64,000 nucleotides of DNA from Promicromonospora soli (GCF_014653785.1 NZ_BNAS01000001.1:124001-188000), one strand, 5' to 3'; positions 29,903-39,253 are shown, numbered from the stretch's first letter. Program-made: numbers and translations. The notes: generated by a model not told the origin, from the sequence alone.

Positions 29903-31840
29903 CTACCGGGTCTGGGCCATCCAGCTGGCGTGCATCTGGGAGTAGATCCCGTCCGCCGCCGCGAGCTCTGCGTGCGGGCCGACCTCGGCCACGTGGCCCT
30001 GGTCCACCACGACCACCAGGTCGGACGCCTCCGCGGTGGAGAGCCGGTGCGCGATCGTGATCGTGGACCGGCCGGCCGTCAGGGAGTCCAGGGCTCGCGC
30101 GATGCGGACCTCGGTCGCGGGGTCCACCGCCGACGTCGCCTCGTCGAGCACCAGCAGGTCCGGCTGGGCGAGGTAGGCGCGCGCGATCGCTACAAGCTGC
30201 CGCTCCCCCGCGGAAAGCGCCTCGCCGCGCTGGCCCACCTCGGTCTCGAGCCCGTCGGGCAGGTCGGCGACCCAGTCGGACAGGCCGAGCTCGGCGAACG
30301 CCGCCTCGACGGCGGCCCGGGTCTCGGCCTCGCGGCCGGTCGACGCGCCACTGCGGGTCTCGGCCTCGGCGCCGGTCGAGGCGTCGCGGCGGGTCGAGCC
30401 CGTTTCGCTGGTCGGGCCCGTCGAGACCCCCCGCAGCCCGTACGCCGCGTTGTCCAGCACGGTCCCGTCGAACAGGAAGCCCTCCTGCGGCACCAGCACC
30501 ACCCGTTCGCGCAGCGACGCGAACGCCAGGTCGCGCAGGTCCACGCCGTCCAATTCCACGACGCCCGAGGTCGGGTCCATGAGGCGCGTGACCAGCTTGG
30601 CGATGGTGGTCTTGCCGGAGCCCGTCTGCCCCACCACCGCCACCTTGGTACGGGGCGGCAGGTCCAGCGTCACGCCGTGCAGCACCTCTGGCCCGCTGGG
30701 GTACGAGAACCGGACGTCGCGCAGCGTCACGTGCGCCGGACCACGCCGCTGGGTCACCGCGCCGGGCTTCTCGGCGACCTGCACCGGCGTCTCGATGACG
30801 GCGATCACGCGGCGCCAGCCGGCCACGGCGTTCTGCAGCTCGTTGAGGATCTCGGTGGCCATCTGTACGGGACCCGTGAACAGCTGCACCAGGAACAGGA
30901 ACGCCACCAGCTGTCCCGCGGTCAGGCCGCCGCCCACGCCGAGGAGCGATCCCACGACAACCACGACGGCCAGCACCAGGTTGGAGATCAGCACGCCCGA
31001 CGAGAACGTCGCCGCGACCAGGACCTGCGACCGGGCCTGCGCGCTGCGCGTCTCCTCGACGGCGCCGCCGATGCGCCGTCCAGTGCGCTCCGCCACGCCG
31101 TACGCGCGCACCGTCTCGGCGCCCACGACGGACTCGGAGATTGCGCCGAGCATCGCGCCGACCCGCTCGCGCACCAGGGTGTAGGCGCGGTTCACGTACT
31201 TCTGCCCGTACCGGATCACGAGGAACATCGGCACGAAGCTGATCCATACCACCGCGGTCAGGATCGGCGAGTACACGAGCATCAGGCCGGTTGCCACGAG
31301 CACCTGCAGCACGCTGACGAGCAGCATGATGCCGCCCCACTGCACGAACAGGGACACCGTGTCGACGTCGTTGGTCACGCGCGAGACCAGGGCGCCGCGG
31401 CGCTCGGTGTTCTGCGTGAGGGTCGAGAGGTCGTGCACGTGCCGGAAGGCCTTGATCCGCAGCGTCGCGAGCCCGGCCTCGGCCGAGCGGAACAACCGCA
31501 CGTTCACCAGTGCGGCACACAGCGCGGCCAGGACCAGCGCGCCCGCCGCGAGGGACGCCAGGAGCGCCACACGTCCGGCGTCCGGCCCGCCCTCGGTCAG
31601 GATCCCGACGTCGATGGTCTGCTGGACCGCGAGCGGCACCACCACGCGGCCGGTGGCCGCGAGCGACGCCAGGCCGAGAGTGACCCACAGCCCCCTGGTG
31701 ATCTCGGGGCTGATCTCGATGCCGCGCCGCAGTGTCGCGAACACGCCGAGGCCGCTGGTCGACTGGATGCGGGCGCCATCGGCGTCGAGCAGGTCCTCGG
31801 GCAGGTCCGTCACATCGGGCTCGTCCGTCACCGCGGTCAT
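29903..31840 (-). CDS. ABC exporter half-transporter with canonical catalytic residues
   Basis: A 645-residue type IV ABC exporter: a six-helix membrane domain (about 45-330) then an ATPase. Walker A (GQTGSGKTTI) is near 401, Walker B is LLVLDEATSAVDP with catalytic Glu, and the H-loop is IAHRLS. The signature is LSAGE, not LSGGQ, marking the half whose signature completes the degenerate site of a heterodimer. Between the Q-loop region and signature, about 40 residues (471-510, e.g. STGPTSETGSTRRDAS) are low-complexity and encoded partly by a copy of an intergenic repeat (30405-30428). The ATG overlaps the partner gene by 4 nt. It probably exports a drug or lipid; the substrate is unknown. 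Confidence 0.9.
   Translation of the reverse strand: MTAVTDEPDVTDLPEDLLDADGARIQSTSGLGVFATLRRGIEISPEITRGLWVTLGLASLAATGRVVVPLAVQQTIDVGILTEGGPDAGRVALLASLAAGALVLAALCAALVNVRLFRSAEAGLATLRIKAFRHVHDLSTLTQNTERRGALVSRVTNDVDTVSLFVQWGGIMLLVSVLQVLVATGLMLVYSPILTAVVWISFVPMFLVIRYGQKYVNRAYTLVRERVGAMLGAISESVVGAETVRAYGVAERTGRRIGGAVEETRSAQARSQVLVAATFSSGVLISNLVLAVVVVVGSLLGVGGGLTAGQLVAFLFLVQLFTGPVQMATEILNELQNAVAGWRRVIAVIETPVQVAEKPGAVTQRRGPAHVTLRDVRFSYPSGPEVLHGVTLDLPPRTKVAVVGQTGSGKTTIAKLVTRLMDPTSGVVELDGVDLRDLAFASLRERVVLVPQEGFLFDGTVLDNAAYGLRGVSTGPTSETGSTRRDASTGAEAETRSGASTGREAETRAAVEAAFAELGLSDWVADLPDGLETEVGQRGEALSAGERQLVAIARAYLAQPDLLVLDEATSAVDPATEVRIARALDSLTAGRSTITIAHRLSTAEASDLVVVVDQGHVAEVGPHAELAAADGIYSQMHASWMAQTR
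30405..30428 (-). repeat. Intergenic-type repeat copy inside the ABC exporter gene
   Basis: This 24-bp stretch matches one arm of the palindrome at 56608-56655 at 22 of 24 positions. The neighbouring 30330-30404 stretch contains further ggtcgag and gcgggtctcggcctcg repeats. It is translated in frame as part of the low-complexity insertion in the ATPase domain. Confidence 0.7.
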
Positions 31841-33837
31841 CGGGCCACCTCCTCCAGCTCGTCGTCCAGGACGCCGGCAGCGGCCTCATCGGCCCGTTCC
31901 TTCTCCCGGCGTTCGGTCTCGGCCTCGTAGGCCGTGGCGAGCGCGCGATATCCGGGGTCGCGCGCCATGAGCTCGTCGTGCGTCCCGGTGTCGACGACGC
32001 GACCGCCCTCGACGTGGATGACTCGGTCCGCGAGCGCCACCGACGACATGCGGTAGGCGACCATGATCACGGTCGTGCCGGGCCGGGGGTCGCGCCCGCC
32101 GTCGCCGGCCCGGTCACCGTCTGCCCGGTCGTCGTCTGCCCGGTCGTCGTCGGCCTGGTCGGCGGCCCTCTCGTCGGCCCGGTCGGCCACGCCGCGCAGG
32201 ATCTCCTGCTCCACACGCGGGTCGACGGCGCTGGTCGCGTCGTCGAGCACGAGCAGGCGAGGGCCGCGCACGAGGGCGCGCGCGATCGCGAGGCGCTGCC
32301 GCTGCCCGCCGGACAGGTTGGCGCCGCGCTCACCGAGGGGAGCGTCGAGACCGCCGGCCAGGTCGCGCACCGTCTCCTCGAGGCGCGCGAGCCGCAGGGC
32401 CTCCCACACCTCGTCGTCAGACGGCGCACCCTCGGCACCAGCGTCGGCGAGCGTCACGTTGCTCCGCACCGTGTCCTCGAAGATGAAGGTGGACTGCGTG
32501 ACCAGCGCGACCTGCGCCGGGATCTCCCCGTCGGCCAGCGTGCGCGCGTCGACGCCGTCGAGCAGGACTCGCCCGCGCGTCGGGTCGGACAGCCGCGCCA
32601 GGAGGCTCACCAGGGTGGTCTTGCCTGAACCGGTGGTGCCGACGACGGCCACGGTGGCGCCTGGCTCGACCTCGACGTCCACGCCGTCGAGCAGCGTGAT
32701 CGAGCGGCCGAGCGCCCCGCTGATCGCCGGCACGTCGACGCCGACGTCGTCCAGGCGGACGGACAGCCCCGCCTGGCCCCGGGTCCGCGGCAGGCGGGCG
32801 TCGCCGTAGGCGAGGGCGCCCGTCGCGTCGACGACCTGCGCGATCCGCTCGTAGCCGACCAGGGCGCGCGGCAGCTCGCCGAGCACCCAGCCGAACGCCT
32901 GCACGGGCACCGTCATCATCGTCAGCAGGTAGGCGGCGGTGACTATGTCGCCTGGGGCGACGTCGCCGGTGGAGATGCGCCACGTGCCGATGCCGAGCAC
33001 CAGCAGGGTGCCGACGGCCGGCAGGGTCTGGATCACGGGGTCGAACAGTGAGCGGACGATGCCGACGCGCACGTTCGCGGCCCGCAGCTCCTGGGTGCGG
33101 CCGCCGAACCGGCTCTCCTCGCGGTCCTCGGTTCCGAGCGCCTTGACCAGCAGGGCGGCCTCGAAGCTCTCGTGCGCGACGTCGGCCACGTCGCCGCGCA
33201 GGCGCTGCGCCCGGGTGACGGCCGGCGACATGTGCCGCTGGTAGACCGCGTTCACGGCCACCGTGACGGGGATGATCGCGAGCGCGGCGAGCGCGAGCCA
33301 GGGGTCGATCATCAGGAGCATCACCACGGAGACGCCGATCATGACCACCACGCCCAGCGCGAACGGCAGCGGGTTGAAGACGCCGGTGGCGGCCTCGGTG
33401 TCCGAGGTGGTGTGGTTCAGGAGCTGGCCGGCCGGGTGCGCCCGGTGCCACGACACGGGCAGGCGCAGGTACTGGCGGGTCAGGGCGGTGCGGTGGTCGG
33501 CCTGGATGTGAACGTAGCCGAAGCCCGCCCAGATCCGGCGGCCCGCAACCGACAGGGCGAGAGTCACGGCGACGGCGGCGAGCACGAGCCCGCCGAGCCA
33601 GATCCGGTCGCGCGCCGCGGCGTCACCGGCGATCGCAGGGACCACCACGGAGTCCGTGGCCCAGCCGACCGCCCGGCTCACGCCGACGGTCAGGGCGCCG
33701 AAGAGGCCCGAGGCGCCGACGGCCAGGGCGTAGGTGCCGGGGTGCGAGCGCATGCCGCGCCACATCACGGCCATCGACCGGCGTACGCGAGAGCCGGTCA
33801 GGGCCATCGGGTCGGATCGCGGGGCATCTGAGGGCAC
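31837..33837 (-). CDS. ABC exporter half-transporter with degenerate ATP site
   Basis: A 666-residue exporter subunit, the partner of the gene at 29903. The membrane domain is followed by Walker A (GTTGSGKTTL, near 396) and a canonical signature (LSGGQRQRLAIARAL). Walker B reads LLVLDDATSAVDP, with Asp instead of the catalytic Glu, and the switch His is replaced by Tyr (VAYRMS). These changes mark the non-hydrolysing site of a heterodimeric exporter. Between Walker B and the H-loop is a (DDRAD)n insertion encoded by 15-bp repeats. The GTG at 33837 is chosen on a GAGG 9 nt upstream; ATG 33879 is a possible alternative. A MerR-type promoter precedes it. Confidence 0.9.
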   Translation of the reverse strand: MPSDAPRSDPMALTGSRVRRSMAVMWRGMRSHPGTYALAVGASGLFGALTVGVSRAVGWATDSVVVPAIAGDAAARDRIWLGGLVLAAVAVTLALSVAGRRIWAGFGYVHIQADHRTALTRQYLRLPVSWHRAHPAGQLLNHTTSDTEAATGVFNPLPFALGVVVMIGVSVVMLLMIDPWLALAALAIIPVTVAVNAVYQRHMSPAVTRAQRLRGDVADVAHESFEAALLVKALGTEDREESRFGGRTQELRAANVRVGIVRSLFDPVIQTLPAVGTLLVLGIGTWRISTGDVAPGDIVTAAYLLTMMTVPVQAFGWVLGELPRALVGYERIAQVVDATGALAYGDARLPRTRGQAGLSVRLDDVGVDVPAISGALGRSITLLDGVDVEVEPGATVAVVGTTGSGKTTLVSLLARLSDPTRGRVLLDGVDARTLADGEIPAQVALVTQSTFIFEDTVRSNVTLADAGAEGAPSDDEVWEALRLARLEETVRDLAGGLDAPLGERGANLSGGQRQRLAIARALVRGPRLLVLDDATSAVDPRVEQEILRGVADRADERAADQADDDRADDDRADGDRAGDGGRDPRPGTTVIMVAYRMSSVALADRVIHVEGGRVVDTGTHDELMARDPGYRALATAYEAETERREKERADEAAAGVLDDELEEVAR
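32112..32156 (-). repeat. 15-bp tandem repeat in the degenerate exporter subunit
   Basis: Three 15-bp units (ggtcaccgtctgccc, ggtcgtcgtctgccc, ggtcgtcgtcggcct) encode the acidic run RADDDRADGDRAGDGG inserted between Walker B and the H-loop. Confidence 0.8.
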
Positions 33838-33923
33838 GGCAAGACCTCGCTTCCTTCGGGGACACCGCAATTTTCTCATGGCACGAGAATCGATTCGACT
33901 GATTTTCGCCCAGGGCATCAACG

Positions 33924-33954
33924 ACGTTAGAACCTCAACCAAAGTTGAGGTCAA
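33924..33954 (-). promoter_or_regulatory. MerR-family-type promoter for the ABC exporter operon
   Basis: On the minus strand a TTGACC -35 box (33949-33954) and a TAACGT -10 box (33924-33929) are separated by 19 bp instead of 17. The spacer holds an inverted repeat, ACCTCAAC and GTTGAGGT around TTTG. A long spacer with a central dyad is the hallmark of promoters activated by MerR/SoxR-type regulators. The start would be near 33917, about 80 nt upstream of the first exporter gene. No MerR-family gene is in the window. Confidence 0.75.
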
Positions 33955-34035
33955 GGGGTCTCGAAAGGGTCGACCAGCGGGAAGCCGAGGCTCTTCTTCC
34001 GGCCGCCTAGCCCCGGTTTTCGCTGGGCGACACCC

Positions 34036-34806
34036 TCAGCGGACCTCGACGCCAGCAGCCCGCATCGCGTCCTTGACCTCGCCCACCGTCAGCGCGCCGA
34101 AGTGGAACACCGACGCCGCGAGGACGGCGTCGGCCCCCGCCTGGGCCGCCTCGACGAAGTGCTGGGGCGTGCCCGCCCCGCCGGATGCGACGAGCGGCAC
34201 GTGCACCCGCTCGCGCACGGCCCGGAGCATCTCCAGGTCGAACCCCGCGGTGGTGCCGTCGGCGTCCATCGAGTTGAGCAGGATCTCCCCGGCGCCCAGC
34301 GCCGCGGCCTTCTCGGCCCACTCCACGGCGTCGAGCCCGGTGCCGCGCCGTCCGCCGTGCGTGGTGACCTCGTAGCCCGACGGCGTCGTGACGCCGCCGG
34401 TGACGCGGCGGGCGTCGACGCTCAGGGTCAGCACCTGCGAGCCGAACCGTTGCGCGATCTCGGAGATCAGCTCCGGGCGCGCGATGGCCGCCGTGTTCAC
34501 GCCCACCTTGTCGGCGCCGGCCCGCAGCAGCCGGTCGACGTCGTCCGTCGAGCGCACGCCGCCACCCACGGTGAGCGGCACGAACACCTGCTCCGCCGTG
34601 CGGCGGACGACGTCCACCATGGTCTCGCGGTCGCCGGAGGAGGCGGACACGTCAAGGAACGTGAGCTCGTCGGCGCCCTCGGCGTCGTACCGGTCGGCGA
34701 GCTCGACCGGGTCCCCGGCGTCGCGCAGGTCGGCGAAGTTGACGCCCTTGACCACTCGACCCGCGTCGACATCAAGGCACGGGATCACGCGGATCGCGAC
34801 GGACAT
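34036..34806 (-). CDS. hisF: Imidazole glycerol phosphate synthase, cyclase subunit
   Basis: HisF (256 residues) uses ammonia from HisH to make imidazole glycerol phosphate and AICAR. The barrel has both catalytic aspartates ([18 protein letters not shown] and [10 protein letters not shown]) and the phosphate sites [10 protein letters not shown] and [12 protein letters not shown]. The ATG at 34806 overlaps the FKBP stop (TGATG). Elsewhere in actinobacteria hisF is next to hisI; here the two are separated by the ABC exporter. The 198-nt gap downstream contains the exporter promoter and no gene. Confidence 0.96.
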   Translation of the reverse strand: MSVAIRVIPCLDVDAGRVVKGVNFADLRDAGDPVELADRYDAEGADELTFLDVSASSGDRETMVDVVRRTAEQVFVPLTVGGGVRSTDDVDRLLRAGADKVGVNTAAIARPELISEIAQRFGSQVLTLSVDARRVTGGVTTPSGYEVTTHGGRRGTGLDAVEWAEKAAALGAGEILLNSMDADGTTAGFDLEMLRAVRERVHVPLVASGGAGTPQHFVEAAQAGADAVLAASVFHFGALTVGEVKDAMRAAGVEVR

Positions 34807-35747
34807 CAGCCCTCCTCCTTCTTCTTCGGTTCTTCCTCGGCCAGCGCCTTGTGCGCGTCGAGGATGTCGACCACGTACACCATTGTCTCGCCGGCCAGCC
34901 GGCTCTTGGTGTTCGCGTGGCCGCTCTGCGGCGGTACCACCAGCATCACCTGGGATCCCACGGTCTGCTCCAGCAGGCCCCGGTCCCAGCCCTCAACGAG
35001 TCTGCCGATCCCGATCTCCGCAGACTGCGGCGGTGTGCCTTCCGTCCACGTCGTGTCGACCACCGCACCGTCGCTCCAGCGCACCGCGGTGAACTCCACG
35101 GTGACGATCTGGCCGGCCCGCACCTGCTGCCCCGTCCCGCGGATCAGCGGATGCACCGCCAGGTCCGACGGCGGATCGACGCCCCGCGGGATGCTTACGG
35201 TCGGTGCACCGAGGTCGTCGAGGCTTACCTGCGGCAGGGGGTGGCCCGGAGGCTCCTCGACCGTGCCGGCCGCCCGCGCGGGCAGCACGTCCACCACCAG
35301 CAGCACAGGGATGCCGTCCTGCTCCTCCATGAGGGAAAGGCGCGTGCCGACCCGCCTGCCCTCGAGCGCCTCGAAGAGATGGTTGCCGAGCGACTGCTCG
35401 GTCATCGTGTACGCCGCGGGCGCCGTGCGGAACGTGTTCTGCAGCTCCGTGCCGTCGCGGCCGTCCTGCGCGTAGAGGTTCAGCAGCACCGCGTCGTCCC
35501 GCTCCAGCACATCGCCCGTACCGGGCCAGACCATGTGCGAGCCGGGCTGCACCACGGCGAACGGCTTCTCGTACTTGAGCCGGGGCGGGAGACCGCTCGC
35601 GCCCGTGACCTGCAACGGAGCCTGCGACGCCGACGACGTCGGCGCCGGGCCTACCTCCACCGGGAGCGAGGCCGGCGCGCACGCCGTGGTAGCGATCAGC
35701 GCCGCCGCTGCCAGCGCACCGACGATGACGCGTACCCAGGAACTCAC
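34806..35747 (-). CDS. FKBP-type peptidyl-prolyl isomerase lipoprotein
   Basis: A 313-residue exported protein. Its N-terminus ([19 protein letters not shown]) is a signal with a likely lipidated cysteine near residue 23, though the lipobox (TTAC) is weak. A first, degenerate FKBP-like region (about 90-180, [16 protein letters not shown]) is followed by a clearer FKBP domain (about 215-295) with [19 protein letters not shown] and [14 protein letters not shown]. Such genes adjoin pafA in many actinobacteria. It probably assists folding of secreted proteins. The GTG at 35747 is chosen to give the signal; the ribosome site is poor. It overlaps hisF by 1 nt. Confidence 0.85.
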   Translation of the reverse strand: MSSWVRVIVGALAAAALIATTACAPASLPVEVGPAPTSSASQAPLQVTGASGLPPRLKYEKPFAVVQPGSHMVWPGTGDVLERDDAVLLNLYAQDGRDGTELQNTFRTAPAAYTMTEQSLGNHLFEALEGRRVGTRLSLMEEQDGIPVLLVVDVLPARAAGTVEEPPGHPLPQVSLDDLGAPTVSIPRGVDPPSDLAVHPLIRGTGQQVRAGQIVTVEFTAVRWSDGAVVDTTWTEGTPPQSAEIGIGRLVEGWDRGLLEQTVGSQVMLVVPPQSGHANTKSRLAGETMVYVVDILDAHKALAEEEPKKKEEG

Positions 35748-35791
35748 CAGGAGAGTCTGCCATGACGCGGCAGCGCCCCCAGAACGACGAA

Positions 35792-35825
35792 GCCCCGGAA
35801 CCGACCCGGTGGCCGGTTCCGGGGC
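35792..35825 (-). terminator. Terminator-like hairpin after pafA
   Basis: A perfect 12-bp stem (gccccggaaccg with cggttccggggc) closes a 10-nt loop, 12 nt past the pafA stop and before the FKBP gene on the minus strand. It is followed by TTCGTCGTTCT. It probably ends the proteasome transcript. Confidence 0.65.
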
Positions 35826-35836
35826 ACCGCCGAACG

Positions 35837-37198
35837 TCACATGCTCTCGATGAGGCGCTCCACGCGGTCGTCCACGCTCTTGAACGGGTCCTTGCACAGC
35901 ACGGTGCGCTGGGCCTGGTCGTTCAGCTTGAGGTGCACCCAGTCGACCGTGTAGTCCCGCCGCGCCTCCTGGGCCGCGCGCACGAAGTCGCCGCGCAGCT
36001 TGGCCCGCGTGGTCTGCGGCGGCAGGGCCGTGGACTCGAAGACCTCCAGGTCCGTCGTGACCCGCTCCACCATGCCGCGCGCCGCGAGCAGGTTGTAGAG
36101 GCCCTCCGTGCGGGAGATGTCGTGGTAGGCGAGGTCGAGCCGGGCGATCCGCGGGTCGTCGAGCCCGAGGTCGTGCTTCTCCTGGTACCGCCGGATGAGC
36201 TTGTGCTTGATGACCCAGTCCAGCTCACGGTCCACGAGCGACAGGTTCTCTGCCTGAAGGGCGCGCAGTCCGCGCTCCCACAGGTCGAGCACCTGCTTGA
36301 CCACCGGTGTCACCTCGAGGTTGGCCTCGACGAGCTCGCGTGCGCGCTCGTAGTACTCCGACTGGATCTCGATGGCCGTCATGGTCCGGCCGTTGGCCAG
36401 CGTCACGGCGTGCTTGCCCGTGCGGTCGTGGCTGATCTCACGGATGGCGCGGATCGGGTTCTCCAGCGTGAGGTCCCGCATCGGGACGCCGGCCTCGACG
36501 AGGCGCAGCACCAGGTCGGTGGTCCCCACCTTGAGCATCGTGGTGGGCTCCGCCATGGACGAGTCGCCCACGATGACGTGCAGCCGGCGGTACAGCTCGG
36601 CGTCGGCGTGCGGCTCGTCGCGCGTGTTGATGATGGGACGCGACCGCGTCGTGGCGCTGGAGACGGCCTCCCAGATGTGGTCCGCGCGCTGCGAGAGGCA
36701 GAAGACCGCGCCCCGCGGGGTCGAGAGCACCTTGCCCGCGCCGACCAGGATCTGCCGGGTGATGAGGAACGGCACCAGCACGTCGGACAGACGAGAGAAG
36801 TCGCCCGACCGCCGCACCAGGTAGTTCTCGTGGCATCCGTAGGAGTTGCCCGCCGAGTCGGTGTTGTTCTTGAACAAGTGGATGCGGCCTGGCAGATCCT
36901 CGTGCTCGAGGCGCTGCTGCGCGTCCGCCACCAGGCCTTCCAGGATGCGCTCCCCGCCCCGGTCGTACGAGACGAGCTGGCGCACGTCGTCACACTCCGC
37001 CGTCGCGTACTCGGGGTGCGAGCCCACGTCGAGGTAGAGACGGGAGCCGTTCCTCAGGAACACGTTCGAAGAACGGCCCCACGCCACCACCTTCCGGAAC
37101 AGGTAGCGGGCGACCTCGTCTGCAGACAGGCCCCGCCCGTCGTCGGCCGCGCACGTCACGCCGTACTCGGTCTCAAGGCCGAAGATCCTGCGGTCCAT
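35837..37198 (-). CDS. pafA: Pup-protein ligase
   Basis: PafA (453 residues) attaches the C-terminal glutamate of Pup to lysines of target proteins, using ATP. It belongs to the carboxylate-amine/ammonia ligase group. The N-terminus [20 protein letters not shown] contains the catalytic and metal-binding glutamates; [19 protein letters not shown] and the ATP-site [17 protein letters not shown] follow. The shared second half ([20 protein letters not shown]) also occurs in Dop. The ATG at 37198 is firm. It is the last gene of the proteasome cluster and is closed by a hairpin. Confidence 0.97.
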   Translation of the reverse strand: MDRRIFGLETEYGVTCAADDGRGLSADEVARYLFRKVVAWGRSSNVFLRNGSRLYLDVGSHPEYATAECDDVRQLVSYDRGGERILEGLVADAQQRLEHEDLPGRIHLFKNNTDSAGNSYGCHENYLVRRSGDFSRLSDVLVPFLITRQILVGAGKVLSTPRGAVFCLSQRADHIWEAVSSATTRSRPIINTRDEPHADAELYRRLHVIVGDSSMAEPTTMLKVGTTDLVLRLVEAGVPMRDLTLENPIRAIREISHDRTGKHAVTLANGRTMTAIEIQSEYYERARELVEANLEVTPVVKQVLDLWERGLRALQAENLSLVDRELDWVIKHKLIRRYQEKHDLGLDDPRIARLDLAYHDISRTEGLYNLLAARGMVERVTTDLEVFESTALPPQTTRAKLRGDFVRAAQEARRDYTVDWVHLKLNDQAQRTVLCKDPFKSVDDRVERLIESM

Positions 37199-37230
37199 GG
37201 ACTTCCCCTCCCTGTTCGCGGTACCTGCTG

Positions 37231-38172
37231 CTAGTGGTCGGCGCCGGGCGTGGTGCCGGACGACTTGTCCGGCCCTGCGTCAGGCTTCTCCTCCGTCGGA
37301 GACTCGTCGGTCGGGGATTCGTCGGAGGACTTCGGTCCGGCCTCCGGCTCGGTCGAGTCGACGCCGTCCGGCGGGGCCGTGTCCGCCGTTCCCATGCCCG
37401 GCGTTGCCGGACCGACCGGAAGGTCGTCCGCAGGCGGGAGATCGTCCGCGGGCGCCGCAGCGCCCGACGGCCCCTCCCCACCCTCGGCGAGCAGGTCGGC
37501 GAGGACCTGCCGCGTCAGCCGCCGGAACGCGCGCCGCGGCCGGTCCCGTTCCAGCACCGCCACCTCGAGCTGGGCCGCCTCGATCGTGCGCGGCGAAGAG
37601 CCCTCGCCCGAACCGAGCGCCGCCACGGCGAGCCGCAGCGCCTCGCCCAGCGACATGTCCTCGCGCCAGCCCTCCTTGACGCGCCGGCCGAGCTGCTCCG
37701 CCTGCCCGCCCATGACGACGAAGCTGTGCTCGTCCGCCACGGTCCCGTCGTAGGTGAGCCGGTAGATCTGGTCGTCCGCGGCCTCCGCGCCGACCTCGGC
37801 GACGACGATCTCCACCTCGAGCGGCTTGGACTCCGTGATGAACACGGTACCGAGCGTCTGCGCGTACGCATTCGCAAGCCCGCGCGCCGTCACGTCCGAC
37901 CGGTCGTAGGAGTACCCGCGCATGTCGGCGTACCGCACGCCGGCGACCCGCAGGTTCTCGAACTCGTTGTACTTGCCTACGGCCGCGAAGGCTATGCGGT
38001 CGTAGATCTCCGAGATCTTGTGCAGTGCACGCGAAGGGTTCTCCGTGGCGAACGCGATACCGCCGTCGTAGGCCAGCACCACCACGGACCGGCCGCGCGC
38101 GATGCCCTTCCGGGCGAAGTCCGCCCGGTCCTTCATCAGCTGCTCGGGCGAGACGTAGAACGGCATGTTCAT
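37231..38172 (-). CDS. prcA: Proteasome alpha subunit
   Basis: PrcA (313 residues) forms the outer rings and gate of the 20S proteasome. The body shows [40 protein letters not shown] and [20 protein letters not shown]. After about residue 235 comes an 80-residue Pro/Ser/Asp/Glu-rich tail ([20 protein letters not shown]), longer than in mycobacteria and probably disordered. The ATG at 38172 overlaps the prcB stop (ATGA); ATG 38166 is an equal alternative. It is coupled to prcB. Confidence 0.96.
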   Translation of the reverse strand: MNMPFYVSPEQLMKDRADFARKGIARGRSVVVLAYDGGIAFATENPSRALHKISEIYDRIAFAAVGKYNEFENLRVAGVRYADMRGYSYDRSDVTARGLANAYAQTLGTVFITESKPLEVEIVVAEVGAEAADDQIYRLTYDGTVADEHSFVVMGGQAEQLGRRVKEGWREDMSLGEALRLAVAALGSGEGSSPRTIEAAQLEVAVLERDRPRRAFRRLTRQVLADLLAEGGEGPSGAAAPADDLPPADDLPVGPATPGMGTADTAPPDGVDSTEPEAGPKSSDESPTDESPTEEKPDAGPDKSSGTTPGADH

Positions 38173-39032
38173 GCGATCGACCCCCTCTCGCGACGCTCAT
38201 CTGCGATCTGCTCCGCCACGCGGGCGATCTCGGCACTCTCGATCCGCTGATAGCCGTCCACCGACACGGTGGCGACCACCGGGAAGATGCGCCGCACGGT
38301 GTCAGGCCCGCCCGTGGCCGAGTCGTCGTCCGCGGCGTCGTAGAGCGCCTCGACCGCGACGTGGACCGCGGCCTCCGCGTCCATCCCTCGCCGCCACAGC
38401 TTCTTCATCGCGCCCCGCGCGAACACCGAGCCCGAGCCCACACCGTGGTGCTCGTGCTCCTCGTACCGGCCACCGGTGGGGTCGTAGCTGAAGATGCGGC
38501 CGGTGTCCTTGTCCAGGTCGTAGCCCGCGAACAGCGGCACGACCGCAAGCCCCTGCATGGCCATCGGCAGGTTGCCCCGCAGCATCGTGGCCAGGCGGTT
38601 CGCCTTGCCGTTGAGCGACAGCAGCGAGCCCTCGATCTTCTCGTAGTGCTCGAGCTCGAGCTGGAAGAGGCGCACCAGCTCCAGCCCGATGCCAGCGGAG
38701 CCGGCGAAGCCGACGGCCGAGTACTCGTCCGCGGGGAACACCTTCTCGATGCTGCGGCTGGCGATCATGTTCCCGGCGGTGGCCCGGCGGTCACCCGCCA
38801 TCAGCACACCGCCGTCGAACGTCATCGCCACGATCGTGGTGGCGTGCGGGGACAGGGTCGCCGGGTCGGTCATGCCGGCGGGCATGCTCCGGTTCCCGGG
38901 CAGCCGGTCGGGGGCGTGCTCGGCCAGGAAGTCCACGAAGGACGACGATCCCGGACGCAGGAAGGCGTCCGGGAGGCGTCCTGTGGTGCGGTCTGCGCTC
39001 AGATCACTGCCCACCCTTCTGGACAAATCCAC
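38169..39032 (-). CDS. prcB: Proteasome beta subunit (catalytic)
   Basis: PrcB (287 residues) is the proteolytic subunit. A propeptide of about 64 residues containing [19 protein letters not shown] is cut before Thr65 in [20 protein letters not shown], which becomes the N-terminal nucleophile. DRRATAGN and [14 protein letters not shown] match the family, and [14 protein letters not shown] is the typical C-terminal region. The start is uncertain: GTG 39032 overlaps pup by 29 nt, and GTG 39014 is also possible. Neither has a strong ribosome site, so translation is probably coupled to pup. Confidence 0.95.
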   Translation of the reverse strand: MDLSRRVGSDLSADRTTGRLPDAFLRPGSSSFVDFLAEHAPDRLPGNRSMPAGMTDPATLSPHATTIVAMTFDGGVLMAGDRRATAGNMIASRSIEKVFPADEYSAVGFAGSAGIGLELVRLFQLELEHYEKIEGSLLSLNGKANRLATMLRGNLPMAMQGLAVVPLFAGYDLDKDTGRIFSYDPTGGRYEEHEHHGVGSGSVFARGAMKKLWRRGMDAEAAVHVAVEALYDAADDDSATGGPDTVRRIFPVVATVSVDGYQRIESAEIARVAEQIADERRERGSIA

Positions 39033-39201
39033 GAACGAACGACTCGGCGTTTGTCTCGAGCACCTCGTCGATCTCCTCGAGCAGGGCGTCGACCTCGTCG
39101 TCGTCCTTCTGCGCTGCCGCAGCGGCGGGCGCCGGGGTCTCGGCGTCGTCGTCGGGAGTGCGGTCCTCGTTAGACGGGTTGATTTGTTCCTGACCGGCCA
39201 T
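39004..39201 (-). CDS. pup: Prokaryotic ubiquitin-like protein Pup
   Basis: A 65-residue, largely disordered protein covalently attached to substrates for proteasomal degradation. The N-terminal half is acidic and Ala-rich; the C-terminal half has the helix that binds Mpa ([20 protein letters not shown]) and ends in VQKGGQ. The terminal Gln must be deamidated to Glu by Dop before PafA can use it. The ATG at 39201 has a strong AGGAGG. It overlaps the prcB start. Confidence 0.97.
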   Translation of the reverse strand: MAGQEQINPSNEDRTPDDDAETPAPAAAAAQKDDDEVDALLEEIDEVLETNAESFVRGFVQKGGQ

Positions 39202-39253
39202 GGTCGCCTCCTGGTGATTCTCTGACGTATTGCTGGTCTCGAAGCCTAGGCCC

